Source: CALBPI01 sp045110335 (GTDB taxonomy: Bacteria; Pseudomonadota; Gammaproteobacteria; Steroidobacterales; Woeseiaceae). From it: a stretch of DNA of 64,000 nucleotides. This document shows positions 35,718 to 42,934 of the stretch, one piece after another. Below the pieces are notes generated by a model, which saw only the letters and a program-made list of their open reading frames with translations, was not told where the DNA came from and did not search any database. The DNA lies in NCBI GenBank assembly GCA_045110335.1, contig JBGCGB010000020.1, positions 1-64,000 on the forward strand, given 5' to 3'. How positions within the stretch are numbered: the first letter of the stretch is position 1; every line of letters starts with the position of its first letter. Made by a program: the position numbers and the translations under genes.

Positions 35718-36227
35718 TTACTGGTTAGCGGCTTTCCGTAGTCGCTTCGCGGCAGTCGCATTAAAGAACAACCGTTTCAGAAACGATAGGTTCTCGACGA
35801 ACAACTTACCATCGAGGTGATCGATTTCATGTTGCAGACACACCGCTGACATACCTGAAAGATCGCGTTCCAAAGACTCACCATGACGATCATTGAACCG
35901 CACGCGAGCATCCGCATTGCGTCGAATGACACCGGCATAGTCCGGCACTGACAGGCAGCTTTCTTCGACCATGCAGGGTGTGGCGAGATTTAAGATCTCG
36001 GGATTGATAAATACATGCGGATCGCTATGGTCTTCAGAGAGATCCATGACGAGAACGCGTTGCTGTACGCCAATCTGTGGTGCACAAAGACCGATGCCGG
36101 ATGTGGCATAAAGCGTTTCCAAAAGATCATCAACCAACTGGCCGAGCGCATCATCGAAGACGGTGACGGGTGCCGAGACCAGATTCAGTCTTGGATCTGG
36201 ATATTCAAGAATTTGTTGTTGCGCCAT
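35718..36227 (-). CDS. peptide deformylase paralogue at the end of the puc operon
   Basis: 169 residues. Motif 1 is GIGLCAPQI (usual GxGLAAxQ with Ala to Cys), motif 2 is EESCLSVP (usual EGCLS with Gly to Ser), and motif 3 is QHEIDHLDG. The metal ligands (Cys of motif 2, both His of motif 3) and the catalytic Glu are kept, so it is probably active. Deformylases remove the formyl group from N-terminal Met on nascent chains. The gene begins 20 bases after the pucC stop and runs the same way, so it is likely co-transcribed. In Rhodoblastus acidophilus LH2 the modified N-terminal Met of the alpha chain is a bacteriochlorophyll ligand, which makes this neighbour noteworthy. Confidence 0.9.
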   Translation of the reverse strand: MAQQQILEYPDPRLNLVSAPVTVFDDALGQLVDDLLETLYATSGIGLCAPQIGVQQRVLVMDLSEDHSDPHVFINPEILNLATPCMVEESCLSVPDYAGVIRRNADARVRFNDRHGESLERDLSGMSAVCLQHEIDHLDGKLFVENLSFLKRLFFNATAAKRLRKAANQ

Positions 36228-36247
36228 GGCCTAACGTGTCCTGTGAT

Positions 36248-37708
36248 CTAACGTTGTGGTTTTGGTGCTTCGTCCAGACCGACTGAAGGCGTCACGTCAC
36301 GTTGTGTTCGTCGCTTACCGATGGAGCGCAACAGCGGCATTGCTGCAGCGATGGCGATCACTAACAAGACAATTTCGATCGCATAGACGGTGACGTAGCC
36401 TGTTGCGTTCGCGGCAAATCCCCACTCGTTTTCACGCCCGCCGGTAGCCATGTTGATCAAATCACGCAGGCCACCGCTAACGGCCATCGCGACACCAGCG
36501 GCCGTAGCTTGAACGGCACCCCAAGCGCCAAGCGCGAGTCCGACTTGTTCCGGCGGCGCGTTGTTCATGGAGGCGGTTAGCGTTCCATGACCGAATAGTG
36601 CGCCACCAAAACCGATCATGAAATTACCGATCAGAAACAGCATGGGCATATCAACAGAGGCAGCCATGATCACCAGCACAAAAGCGGGGATGCCGATCAG
36701 GGCGCCGTTGCGCGCCATGCGATATGGATCAGCGCCGCGGCCGAGCACGTTCGAGGCGAAGCCGAAGCCAAGCAAGCCACCAAAGGCGAGCAATGCGGTT
36801 AACTTGGTGGTCGCGGCGACCGACATGTTGAGCACTTGGCCGCCGAATGGTTCGAGCAGGATATCCGCCATGCCAAAGGCCATCGTGCCGATGCCTAATA
36901 CGATGAGTCGACGTACCGCATGTTCACCGCTACAGAAACGTGCCCATGATTCGCTGAAAGTCGGGTCGGGTGCTGCAGGTGCCGCACCGCGAGGCGGATT
37001 ACGGGTTTCTTGCCGCCACATCGCCACGACATTCAGCACCATCGTAATCAGTGCCGCGGCCTGAATGACCTGCACCAATCGACCAGGTGTAAAGGCTTCG
37101 AGCGCATAACCAAAAGTCAGTGCGCTAGCGATCATGCCGACCAGCAGCATGACGTACATGAGGCCGACAACGCGGGCATGAGATTCCGGTGGCGTTAGGT
37201 CGGTCGATAGGGCAAGGCCAGCAGTCTGGACGGTATGCATACCGGCGCCGACCAAGAGAAAAGATAACGCCGCCGCGGCATGTCCGATCCATACCGGTGC
37301 GCTGGCTGCTTCGCCTTTTCCGGCTAGCACCAACAATGCGAACGGCATGATAGCGAAGCCGCCAAATTGCCAAAGCGTGCCTTTCCAGATGTACGGCACG
37401 CGCCGCCAGCCGAGTTCGCAGCGATGCGTATCAGAGCGATATCCAATCAAGGCTCGAAAAGGCGCAAAGACCAATGGCAATGCCACCATAAGGCCGACGA
37501 GAGAGGCGGGCACGCCCAGCTCCACGATCATGACGCGATTCAATGTGCCGACGAGTAACACCAGCGACATACCGACAGAAACCTGGAAAAGAGAAAGACG
37601 CAGTAACCGGCTGAGTGGTAAGTCCGGTGTGGCGATGTCTGCGAACGGCATGAACTTGGGGCCTAGTGAAACCCAAGATGCCATTAGTTTGTTGCTTAAG
37701 CGATTCAC
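36248..37708 (-). CDS. pucC: PucC/LhaA-family light-harvesting complex assembly protein
   Basis: 486 residues, about 12 membrane helices, MFS fold of the PucC/LhaA (BCH2) family. These proteins aid bacteriochlorophyll delivery or the assembly of LH1/LH2 complexes in the inner membrane. Recognisable segments: LPLSRLLRLSLFQVSVGMSLVLLVGTLNRVMIVELGVPA, YRSDTHRCELGWRRVPYIWKGTLWQFGGFAIMPF and NNAPPEQVGLALGAWGAVQATAAGVAM. The frame starts at GTG 37708; an ATG eight codons in is an alternative and neither has a strong ribosome site. It lies in the puc operon behind the repeat protein; the hairpin at 37823 separates them. It could serve LH1 in some relatives, but the pucBA neighbours favour LH2. Confidence 0.93.
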   Translation of the reverse strand: MNRLSNKLMASWVSLGPKFMPFADIATPDLPLSRLLRLSLFQVSVGMSLVLLVGTLNRVMIVELGVPASLVGLMVALPLVFAPFRALIGYRSDTHRCELGWRRVPYIWKGTLWQFGGFAIMPFALLVLAGKGEAASAPVWIGHAAAALSFLLVGAGMHTVQTAGLALSTDLTPPESHARVVGLMYVMLLVGMIASALTFGYALEAFTPGRLVQVIQAAALITMVLNVVAMWRQETRNPPRGAAPAAPDPTFSESWARFCSGEHAVRRLIVLGIGTMAFGMADILLEPFGGQVLNMSVAATTKLTALLAFGGLLGFGFASNVLGRGADPYRMARNGALIGIPAFVLVIMAASVDMPMLFLIGNFMIGFGGALFGHGTLTASMNNAPPEQVGLALGAWGAVQATAAGVAMAVSGGLRDLINMATGGRENEWGFAANATGYVTVYAIEIVLLVIAIAAAMPLLRSIGKRRTQRDVTPSVGLDEAPKPQR

Positions 37709-37822
37709 GCCTGGATCACTTTGTTAATTTTTCTACCCCAACTCGTGCGCCATGATATTGGTGGACGACGAGTGACAATGACTGCGTTCCGCGGGCCCCC
37801 ACCCGTTTTGCCGGAACGCTAC

Positions 37823-37853
37823 TAGCCGGGCGGCATAAAATGCCGTCCGGCTA
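37823..37853 (-). promoter_or_regulatory. stem-loop between the repeat-protein gene and pucC
   Basis: A 13-base-pair stem (one G-T pair) around the loop TAAAA lies 13 bases past the stop of the repeat-protein gene on the minus strand. No T tract follows, so it is more likely an mRNA-stability or attenuation hairpin than a factor-independent terminator. This would set pucC below the upstream genes. Confidence 0.6.
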
Positions 37854-37866
37854 CCTAACGTTAGCT

Positions 37867-38559
37867 CTAGTCTTCTTTACTGAGAAGTCTGAGGTTGAAC
37901 AGATTGGAAAGCGGTGCCGGATTATGCGAGATCAGCGGCAATCCGAAACTGGAACGTTTCGATTTGGGCTTGCTCAACGTTTTCATACCGAACATCGATG
38001 ATAACGGTGTCGCTTTCTTTGATAGCAATGACATACCAAAACTGGATGTTTTGGATTTCGATTGCGTCAATGTCTTCATACCAAACATTGAAGATAGTGG
38101 CGTTGACTTGCTGCTAAGCATGCCGAGCCCAAACTTCGAAGAAAAAGACCACGAAGACTTCGTGAGCTGTTTCATGTTGAAGGTATGTTTGTAACTGGCG
38201 AGCGTAGGTATGCCCAACAGATCTGACAACGGTGTACCGTTACTTGGGTAGTACTCAGGCAGTGCGTCCGTATCAACCGGGCCACAACTGTCCATAATGA
38301 TTTCAGCTTCGCGGCCGCGGATGAATGGCGGTACGACGGTCAGAATGTACTGACCTTTCTGAAGTGCACGAGTACAAGCATGAATATGACTGCTAGGCAG
38401 TTGTTCATGCGCGATCGCTTTCTCGATGATTTGTGCTTCGCTACCAGGGGCGGGGGAGAACAAGTGCAGGTTGTGACCTGTGAGTTCTTCTTCTTCCAGC
38501 ATTCTGATCGCAGTGCGGGCCTGATCCTCTGACGGATACATTCTTACGACTGACAACAT
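37867..38559 (-). CDS. puc-operon protein with GSP17M-like N-domain and 31-residue repeats
   Basis: 230 residues; AGGAGG sits ideally before the ATG. The N-terminal ~100 residues (MLSVVRMYPSEDQARTAIRMLEEEELTG; ALQKGQYILTVVP) resemble the general-stress-protein-17M/YflT alpha-beta domain. The C-terminal ~120 residues are basic and Ser/Lys rich, built on alternating TPLSSMFGMKTL and SSFGMxLLS motifs. The first recurs at 109-120, 153-164, 184-195 and 216-226, the second at 140-149, 172-180 and 203-211; the period is 31 residues. No leader or long membrane helix is visible; the short amphipathic segments may bind membrane or protein. I do not recognise the family. Its place between pucA and pucC argues for a role in LH2 assembly, organisation or regulation. 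Confidence 0.8.
   Translation of the reverse strand: MLSVVRMYPSEDQARTAIRMLEEEELTGHNLHLFSPAPGSEAQIIEKAIAHEQLPSSHIHACTRALQKGQYILTVVPPFIRGREAEIIMDSCGPVDTDALPEYYPSNGTPLSDLLGIPTLASYKHTFNMKQLTKSSWSFSSKFGLGMLSSKSTPLSSMFGMKTLTQSKSKTSSFGMSLLSKKATPLSSMFGMKTLSKPKSKRSSFGLPLISHNPAPLSNLFNLRLLSKED
37918..38103 (-). repeat. two tandem 93-bp coding repeats in the puc-operon protein gene
   Basis: Residues 153-183 and 184-214 are near copies at a strict 31-residue period, and partial copies flank them. The DNA copies differ mostly at synonymous positions, so the repeat is old and maintained as protein sequence rather than a recent expansion. Confidence 0.7.
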
Positions 38560-38612
38560 TTTGATGCTCCTCCTGGAGTTACCGTGGTGGTATCAAACAG
38601 TAAAGACACGCA

Positions 38613-38641
38613 GGCAAACCCGTGAGTTTCACGGGTTCGCC
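38613..38641 (-). promoter_or_regulatory. stem-loop after pucA
   Basis: A 13-position stem with one mismatch encloses a 3-base loop (12 pairs, G+C-rich) 28 bases past the pucA stop on the minus strand. No T tract follows. In known puf and puc operons such a hairpin protects the upstream pucBA/pufBA message and lets it accumulate above the distal genes. The same role is inferred here. Confidence 0.7.
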
Positions 38642-38669
38642 TACAAGTCCTAACTACAATACCGGATTT

Positions 38670-38813
38670 TTACCCGCCGAAGAAGGCAGGGAACCACGAT
38701 GTGTTGTCCAGAATCGCGAAATGTACAGTGAATGAAATCACTGCAACAGCGCCAAGAAAGGCAGGAAGGCCGATTGTAGGGTTGACCACTAACCACATTC
38801 TACTTTGATTCAT
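38670..38813 (-). CDS. pucA: LH2 light-harvesting alpha polypeptide
   Basis: 47 residues: begins MNQSRMWLVVNPTIGLP, with a single membrane helix and the bacteriochlorophyll ligand His31 in TVHFAIL, then SWFPAFFGG. It aligns without gaps to Rhodoblastus acidophilus LH2 alpha through residue 45. There, Tyr44 and Trp45 hydrogen-bond the B850 pigments; here both are Phe (Phe44-Phe45), a change associated with blue-shifted B800-820-type complexes. The first Met would be the candidate B800 ligand. The gene follows pucB by 12 bases and is too short for standard gene callers. It forms rings with PucB in the inner membrane. Confidence 0.93.
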   Translation of the reverse strand: MNQSRMWLVVNPTIGLPAFLGAVAVISFTVHFAILDNTSWFPAFFGG

Positions 38814-38825
38814 GCTTAATGCCCC

Positions 38826-38987
38826 TTAGCCGAGCCATGGTGTGAAAAGATAAGCCAGCGTGTGTGCGATGGCTGAAATCACAAAGAATACGCGTGTGCC
38901 GTCGATGACGTGCTTGTGTAGTTCTTCTGACTCTTTAATCGTAAGACCGGTCGGCCAAACGCGTTCCGGATCGTCAATATTTGACAT
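38826..38987 (-). CDS. pucB: LH2 light-harvesting beta polypeptide
   Basis: 53 residues. WPTGLTIKESEELHKHVIDG is the classical beta N-terminus, followed by TRVFFVISAIAHTLAYLFTPWLG with the bacteriochlorophyll ligand His42 (IAH) and the Arg of TRVF that contacts B800. Single membrane helix. GGAG lies 9 bases before the ATG. First gene of the operon; the tandem TGT-N12-ACA-like sites lie ~145-190 bases upstream. The polar N-terminus (SNIDDPERVW) is longer than in the shortest LH2 beta chains. PucB pairs with PucA and binds carotenoid and bacteriochlorophyll. Confidence 0.94.
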   Translation of the reverse strand: MSNIDDPERVWPTGLTIKESEELHKHVIDGTRVFFVISAIAHTLAYLFTPWLG

Positions 38988-39109
38988 AACTAATTCTCCA
39001 ACTTAAACCGAAAATAAGTACCTCTCCTTATGAAGAAGTATTTCCTGGGATTCGCTAGGACTTTCGGACGTGCGGAACCGGCGTCAAGATTTTATCGAAC
39101 CCTGCGCGA

Positions 39110-39138
39110 AAATTAGCCCCTCGACATAAGCTTGTCAA
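39110..39138 (-). promoter_or_regulatory. candidate puc promoter
   Basis: On the minus strand TTGACA (39133-39138) is separated by 17 bases from TAATTT (39110-39115, 3 of 6 matches to TATAAT). The -35 hexamer lies inside the first PpsR/CrtJ-like site, an arrangement suited to repression by blocking polymerase. Predicted leader of about 115 bases before pucB. Confidence 0.5.
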
Positions 39139-39150
39139 GTATGAAAGTCA
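39133..39150. promoter_or_regulatory. PpsR/CrtJ-type operator, imperfect copy
   Basis: TGTCAAGTATGAAAGTCA reads TGT-N12-TCA, one mismatch from the PpsR/CrtJ consensus TGT-N12-ACA. It is separated by exactly 8 bases from the perfect copy, the spacing reported for tetramer binding at photosynthesis promoters. It overlaps the candidate -35 of pucB. Confidence 0.55.
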
Positions 39151-39158
39151 CTTTATGG

Positions 39159-39176
39159 TGTCAACTTAAATTGACA
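39159..39176. promoter_or_regulatory. PpsR/CrtJ-type operator, perfect copy
   Basis: TGTCAACTTAAATTGACA is a full TGT-N12-ACA palindrome, in fact a 6+6 inverted repeat (TGTCAA/TTGACA). PpsR/CrtJ represses bacteriochlorophyll and LH genes in oxygen or strong light. No ppsR gene is in this window. Confidence 0.65.
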
Positions 39177-39489
39177 CTTGAGCCAATGAAGCTAAAGGCT
39201 TCATCTCCCTCAACATTTGCATGAAATCGCACTTGTGAATACTTCGACGTTTTGTTGACAATGACAATGGCGTCGCGAGAGGAAAGCGGTTACTTCTTTG
39301 ATCCATGCTTTTACGGATCTCGAAAGCCTGCGGCAAGTCAAAAGGGTCAAAGACTTACGCGTGCCTTACGGGGTGCCATACAACAGACGGTCGTGAGGCT
39401 GCTGTGAGGTCGAAGGGCGGTCTCTCTCCCCAGATACCAGAATGGTTTATCATCAAATTGACGTAACTTGGTCCTTAGGAGCTTAGGGA
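39177..39489. other. intergenic stretch upstream of the puc operator and a DUF1287 gene
   Basis: About 310 bases shared by the divergent puc operon and the plus-strand DUF1287-like gene. Apart from the operators at its edge I see a TTGACA at 39255 on the plus strand without a good -10 partner. No coding frame or RNA gene was recognised. Confidence 0.5.
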
Positions 39490-40191
39490 GTGATGTGCAT
39501 GACGGGGAGGTCAAATAGTCACGTCTTTATGCTGATTCGTCGTGCCGAGTGGCGGTCGCCTAAACGCCATTGGTCTGATCTTGCGCTTTTTTGCGTTTTC
39601 GCGTGGTTGGCACTGCCCGTGCGGGCAGACCTATTGCCCGAAGATCTCGTTGCGGCGGCTAAGCAACGAACACTGCAATCTATTACCTACGACGGGTCCT
39701 ATTTTTCCATCGATTATCCGGGCGGCGATGCGCCAGCCCATCTTGGCGTTTGTACCGATGTGGTGATTCGTGCCTATCGCGCGCTGGGTGTAGATTTGCA
39801 GCAACTGGTGCATGAGGACATGCGAAGGGCGTTTGGTGCCTATCCGTCTGAACGAATCTGGGGCCTGACAAAGCCCGATGCCAATATCGATCATCGGCGT
39901 GTGCCTAATCTGCAGACTTTTTTCGCAAGACACGGCGTTTCAATAACGCCAAGCCCGCAGCCGGGCGCGTATCGTCCTGGTGATTTGGTCACCTGGCTGC
40001 TGCCCGGCAATCTGCCTCATATCGGGATCGTCAGCGATGTCATTGCCGATGATGATGCAGTGCCGCTCGTGGTGCACAATATTGGCGAAGGCCCAAAGCT
40101 TGAAAACATACTGTTCCGGTTCAAAATCACCGGACATTACCGCTATACCGCCGATGAAGAGCGCTCCGATTCGCCAATCACGAATCAATAG
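39490..40191 (+). CDS. exported DUF1287 protein (NlpC/P60-like fold)
   Basis: Up to 233 residues; the start may be GTG 39490, or ATG 39499 with GGGAG eight bases before it. A signal segment (LALFCVFAWLALPVRA) is followed by the DUF1287 domain: YDGSYFSIDYPGGDAPAHLGVCTDVVIRAYRALGVDLQQLVHEDM, with the nucleophile-like Cys in GVCTDVV, HRRVPNLQTFF, and GDLVTWLLPGNLPHIGIV with a His. The family has an NlpC/P60-like Cys-His arrangement and probably acts on cell-wall or other amides in the periplasm. A 95-residue membrane protein follows nine bases later. Confidence 0.85.
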   Translation: MMCMTGRSNSHVFMLIRRAEWRSPKRHWSDLALFCVFAWLALPVRADLLPEDLVAAAKQRTLQSITYDGSYFSIDYPGGDAPAHLGVCTDVVIRAYRALGVDLQQLVHEDMRRAFGAYPSERIWGLTKPDANIDHRRVPNLQTFFARHGVSITPSPQPGAYRPGDLVTWLLPGNLPHIGIVSDVIADDDAVPLVVHNIGEGPKLENILFRFKITGHYRYTADEERSDSPITNQ

Positions 40192-40200
40192 GTCTTATTC

Positions 40201-40488
40201 ATGGATAAGAATATTCTCCCGATACTCGTTGCCGCGATCTCGTTGATGTTGATCCTGAGAGTCATTCCCGGATACCTTCGAAGAAACTGGGCCAAGCGCC
40301 CGTTCGTTACTGGTTTAGGCCTTGGTTTGGCATTCGGACCTCTAGTAGTGGTTAGTCTCGCTAGGTTCTATGGAATTGTGACCCTGCAATTCATTGTCTT
40401 CGGCACTATCACTTTCACGTTTTGTATTGCCGCAATTTCTTACGGCATTTGGCGTTTTGGTAAAGCTGCCATATCGTCCCACGGGTAA
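40201..40488 (+). CDS. small three-helix membrane protein
   Basis: 95 residues with hydrophobic segments near 5-20, 36-56 and 60-85. It begins 9 bases after the DUF1287 gene and is probably co-transcribed with it. No known motif. Confidence 0.6.
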   Translation: MDKNILPILVAAISLMLILRVIPGYLRRNWAKRPFVTGLGLGLAFGPLVVVSLARFYGIVTLQFIVFGTITFTFCIAAISYGIWRFGKAAISSHG

Positions 40489-40558
40489 TCATCATTTTCG
40501 TTGTAAATTCAATGAGATCGTCGATTAAGTATTCGCAAGAACGGCCGCTAGGATCCCA

Positions 40559-42319
40559 ATGACTGGCGTTTCCGATAAACATAAGAAGCACGCCCTGCTG
40601 AAGCGTGAATTCAATAGAATGATGCAGCGTCTTGTTGTGCTCTATTTGAGCACGACGTTGGTTCTGCTAGCCTTTAGTTTCTCCGGCGCTGCCGTTCCGA
40701 TATGGCTTGGCCCTGCTTTCTTTGGCGCTTGTCTGTTATCGGCAGCAACCTATCCTTTCCGTCTGCCTGGTCGTCTTGCCTCCGGACATTCTGATGTCTT
40801 TTTCGGTAGAGAGCAGTTGTTCTGCTCAATCATTATCGCGGTAGGTGTCTCAGCCATAGCGCCAACCGTCTCATTCTATTTTGTCGGTTCGTTGTTCGTC
40901 ATCCTTGCCTACGGCACCCGACAGATGACATTTAAGATGCTGCTTATCGCCGTCGGTTTCGCAACGCTGCTGCTTATCTTGTTCGCCATGTTTGTCGGTT
41001 TTGAAATGTTGCCGATCGAGACATTTGGACAAAAAGTCGTGAGCTTCGTGAGCATTCTCTGGGTCGTGTTCGCCACGTCATTGCTGGGTCTCGATAACAC
41101 GATCATGCAAAGAAAGATGACCGGCTCCCGCAACAAGCTCCGTATGGCAGTTGAAGAACTCACCGAAAAGGATGCTGAGCTCCAGACCCTTTACGACGAC
41201 CTCGAGAAAAAAGTTGTCGAGCGAACACGCGAGCTGCAAGTGGCCAAAGAAGCGGCAGAGCATGCGAACCAGGCCAAAAGTCAGTTTCTCGCTAACATGT
41301 CACATGAGATTCGTACACCTTTGAACGGGATTTTCGGCATTGCTGAAATTTTGATGTTTGATGACTTGCCCGACGAGCAAGCCAATCTCGTTAAGACGCA
41401 ACACGAGTCCGCACAATCGCTACTACGGTTGGTCAATGACATATTGGACTTGAGCAAGCTGCAAGCTGATGAGATGTCGATCCATCATGCCCCGTTTGAT
41501 CTCAAGTCGCTGCTACATTCCCTAATCAAACTCTATAGACACAATGCCGATTCCGCGGCACTCACGCTTACACTAAATTATCCTGACACGCTGCCGTCGA
41601 CTGTTGTGGGTGACGAGGGCAGGGTTCGCCAGATTCTTCAAAACCTGATCAACAACGCGATTAAGTTTACCGAGCAAGGCGGTGTGAAGATTGATGTGTC
41701 TTGCGATGAGGCTGGCTGCTGGAGGATCAGCGTCATCGATACCGGCATCGGCATCGATGCGGACAAAGTTGATGCGGTGTTTGATAGCTTCAGCCAAGCT
41801 GATGAGAGTGATACCCGGCGCTACGGCGGTACCGGTCTTGGTCTGGCAATTTGCCAGCGATTGGCGGACCTCATGCACGCCGCGGTAAGCGTTTCCAGCA
41901 CAAAGGGTGAGGGGTCGAATTTTGTACTGGAAATCCCTTTCGGAGCTGTTGAACACGCACCGGCCAATGAGCCGACTAGCGACGCAAGTCTGTTGTTGCT
42001 TGATGACCGCGTCGTTCCGGCGATGCGATTGGCGGCCCAGTTGCGGGCAGCTGTTTTGAATAGTGACCGGATAGAGCAAGCTGACTTTGTAAATGCGTTA
42101 CCCAGTCAGTCGGGTTATCGGGGCCTGGTGGTAGCCGGGTCCGCTGCCCTTGCGGATGAGGCAACGATCGCCGAACTATTTCAACATTGGCAAGCCCAGT
42201 TCCCGGATGCTGCTGGTATCTTGTTGCGTGATGAGAATATTGAAACCGTATCGGCAAGCGTGAAGCAGTTGCCCGTTGATACACCGGCCGATCAGATCGC
42301 GGCACTGTTGGTGGCCTAG
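40559..42319 (+). CDS. membrane sensor histidine kinase with degenerate receiver-like tail
   Basis: 586 residues. Six or more membrane helices occupy residues ~20-180. A coiled coil (VEELTEKDAELQTLYDDLEKKVVERTREL) leads to the dimerisation domain with the phosphorylatable His in FLANMSHEIRTPLNGIFG. The ATPase domain has the N box (NLINNAIKFTEQGG), G1 (DTGIGIDADKV) and G2 (YGGTGLGLAI). The last ~110 residues have the size and alternating pattern of a receiver domain but lack a recognisable acidic pocket and phospho-acceptor Asp, so a pseudo-receiver is likely. No response regulator is adjacent. The sensed signal is unknown. Confidence 0.9.
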   Translation: MTGVSDKHKKHALLKREFNRMMQRLVVLYLSTTLVLLAFSFSGAAVPIWLGPAFFGACLLSAATYPFRLPGRLASGHSDVFFGREQLFCSIIIAVGVSAIAPTVSFYFVGSLFVILAYGTRQMTFKMLLIAVGFATLLLILFAMFVGFEMLPIETFGQKVVSFVSILWVVFATSLLGLDNTIMQRKMTGSRNKLRMAVEELTEKDAELQTLYDDLEKKVVERTRELQVAKEAAEHANQAKSQFLANMSHEIRTPLNGIFGIAEILMFDDLPDEQANLVKTQHESAQSLLRLVNDILDLSKLQADEMSIHHAPFDLKSLLHSLIKLYRHNADSAALTLTLNYPDTLPSTVVGDEGRVRQILQNLINNAIKFTEQGGVKIDVSCDEAGCWRISVIDTGIGIDADKVDAVFDSFSQADESDTRRYGGTGLGLAICQRLADLMHAAVSVSSTKGEGSNFVLEIPFGAVEHAPANEPTSDASLLLLDDRVVPAMRLAAQLRAAVLNSDRIEQADFVNALPSQSGYRGLVVAGSAALADEATIAELFQHWQAQFPDAAGILLRDENIETVSASVKQLPVDTPADQIAALLVA

Positions 42320-42466
42320 CGCGGATTAGTGTTTTGCACTCAAATTCCGCACCATCGAGCGATGTCGGATTTGCAAGTCCCTGATAAGAAGACAGAAAAA
42401 CTACCCTTATTCGTGAATTTTCTATCCTGTGCTACAACTATGGTTCCTTAGTCGACGGGCGGAACG

Positions 42467-42871
42467 ATGGCAAAGAGCGCAAAAGAAAAGTTGAATGCTG
42501 AAAAGGCATCGAAAACGGTCGTACTGGAGAAGGATTTCGCCGGCGTTCGAAAAGGGCAGACGCTTTTCATCGCCACACCGAAAATCGTTGATCACTATCT
42601 TCGCGAAATACCCTATGGTGAGACCAGAACCATACAACGATTGCGTCGTGACTTGGCACGCCGACACCAATGCGATGCATCTTGTCCGGTATCCACCGCT
42701 ATTTTTATTCGCGTGGCGGCGCAAGCGGCGATCGACGAAATGGCTGAGGGTGCCAAGACTGATGCGGTCACTCCATTCTGGCGGTTGTTAACTGGTAGGG
42801 ACAAAATCACCAAGAAGCTCGAGATCGATGCCCAATGGCTAGATACGCAAAGGGCATCGGAAAAAACCTAA
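42467..42871 (+). CDS. small protein, MGMT DNA-binding-domain-like resemblance uncertain
   Basis: 134 residues, basic, cytoplasmic. IPYGETRTIQRLRRDLARRHQCDASCPVSTAIFIRVAAQAAIDEM has the IPYGETR start of the DNA-binding domain of O6-alkylguanine-DNA alkyltransferase, but the PCHR active-site box is absent (CDASCP is present instead). The rest is helical with no known motif. It could be a DNA-binding relative or an unrelated protein. Standalone gene; converges on the lipoprotein gene downstream. Confidence 0.6.
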   Translation: MAKSAKEKLNAEKASKTVVLEKDFAGVRKGQTLFIATPKIVDHYLREIPYGETRTIQRLRRDLARRHQCDASCPVSTAIFIRVAAQAAIDEMAEGAKTDAVTPFWRLLTGRDKITKKLEIDAQWLDTQRASEKT

Positions 42872-42934
42872 GGGAAGAGAGGCGTGTTTCAGGTCAAACG
42901 CTTGCTGCAGCTATCAACATTTGTGATGCCGCCC

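Noticed and set aside
35718..36227. deformylase paralogue as an inactive pseudo-enzyme
   Set aside because: Altered Gly and Ala positions aside, Cys, both His and the catalytic Glu are kept.
39255..39260. plus-strand TTGACA as promoter of the DUF1287 gene
   Set aside because: No acceptable -10 hexamer at 16-18 bases downstream.
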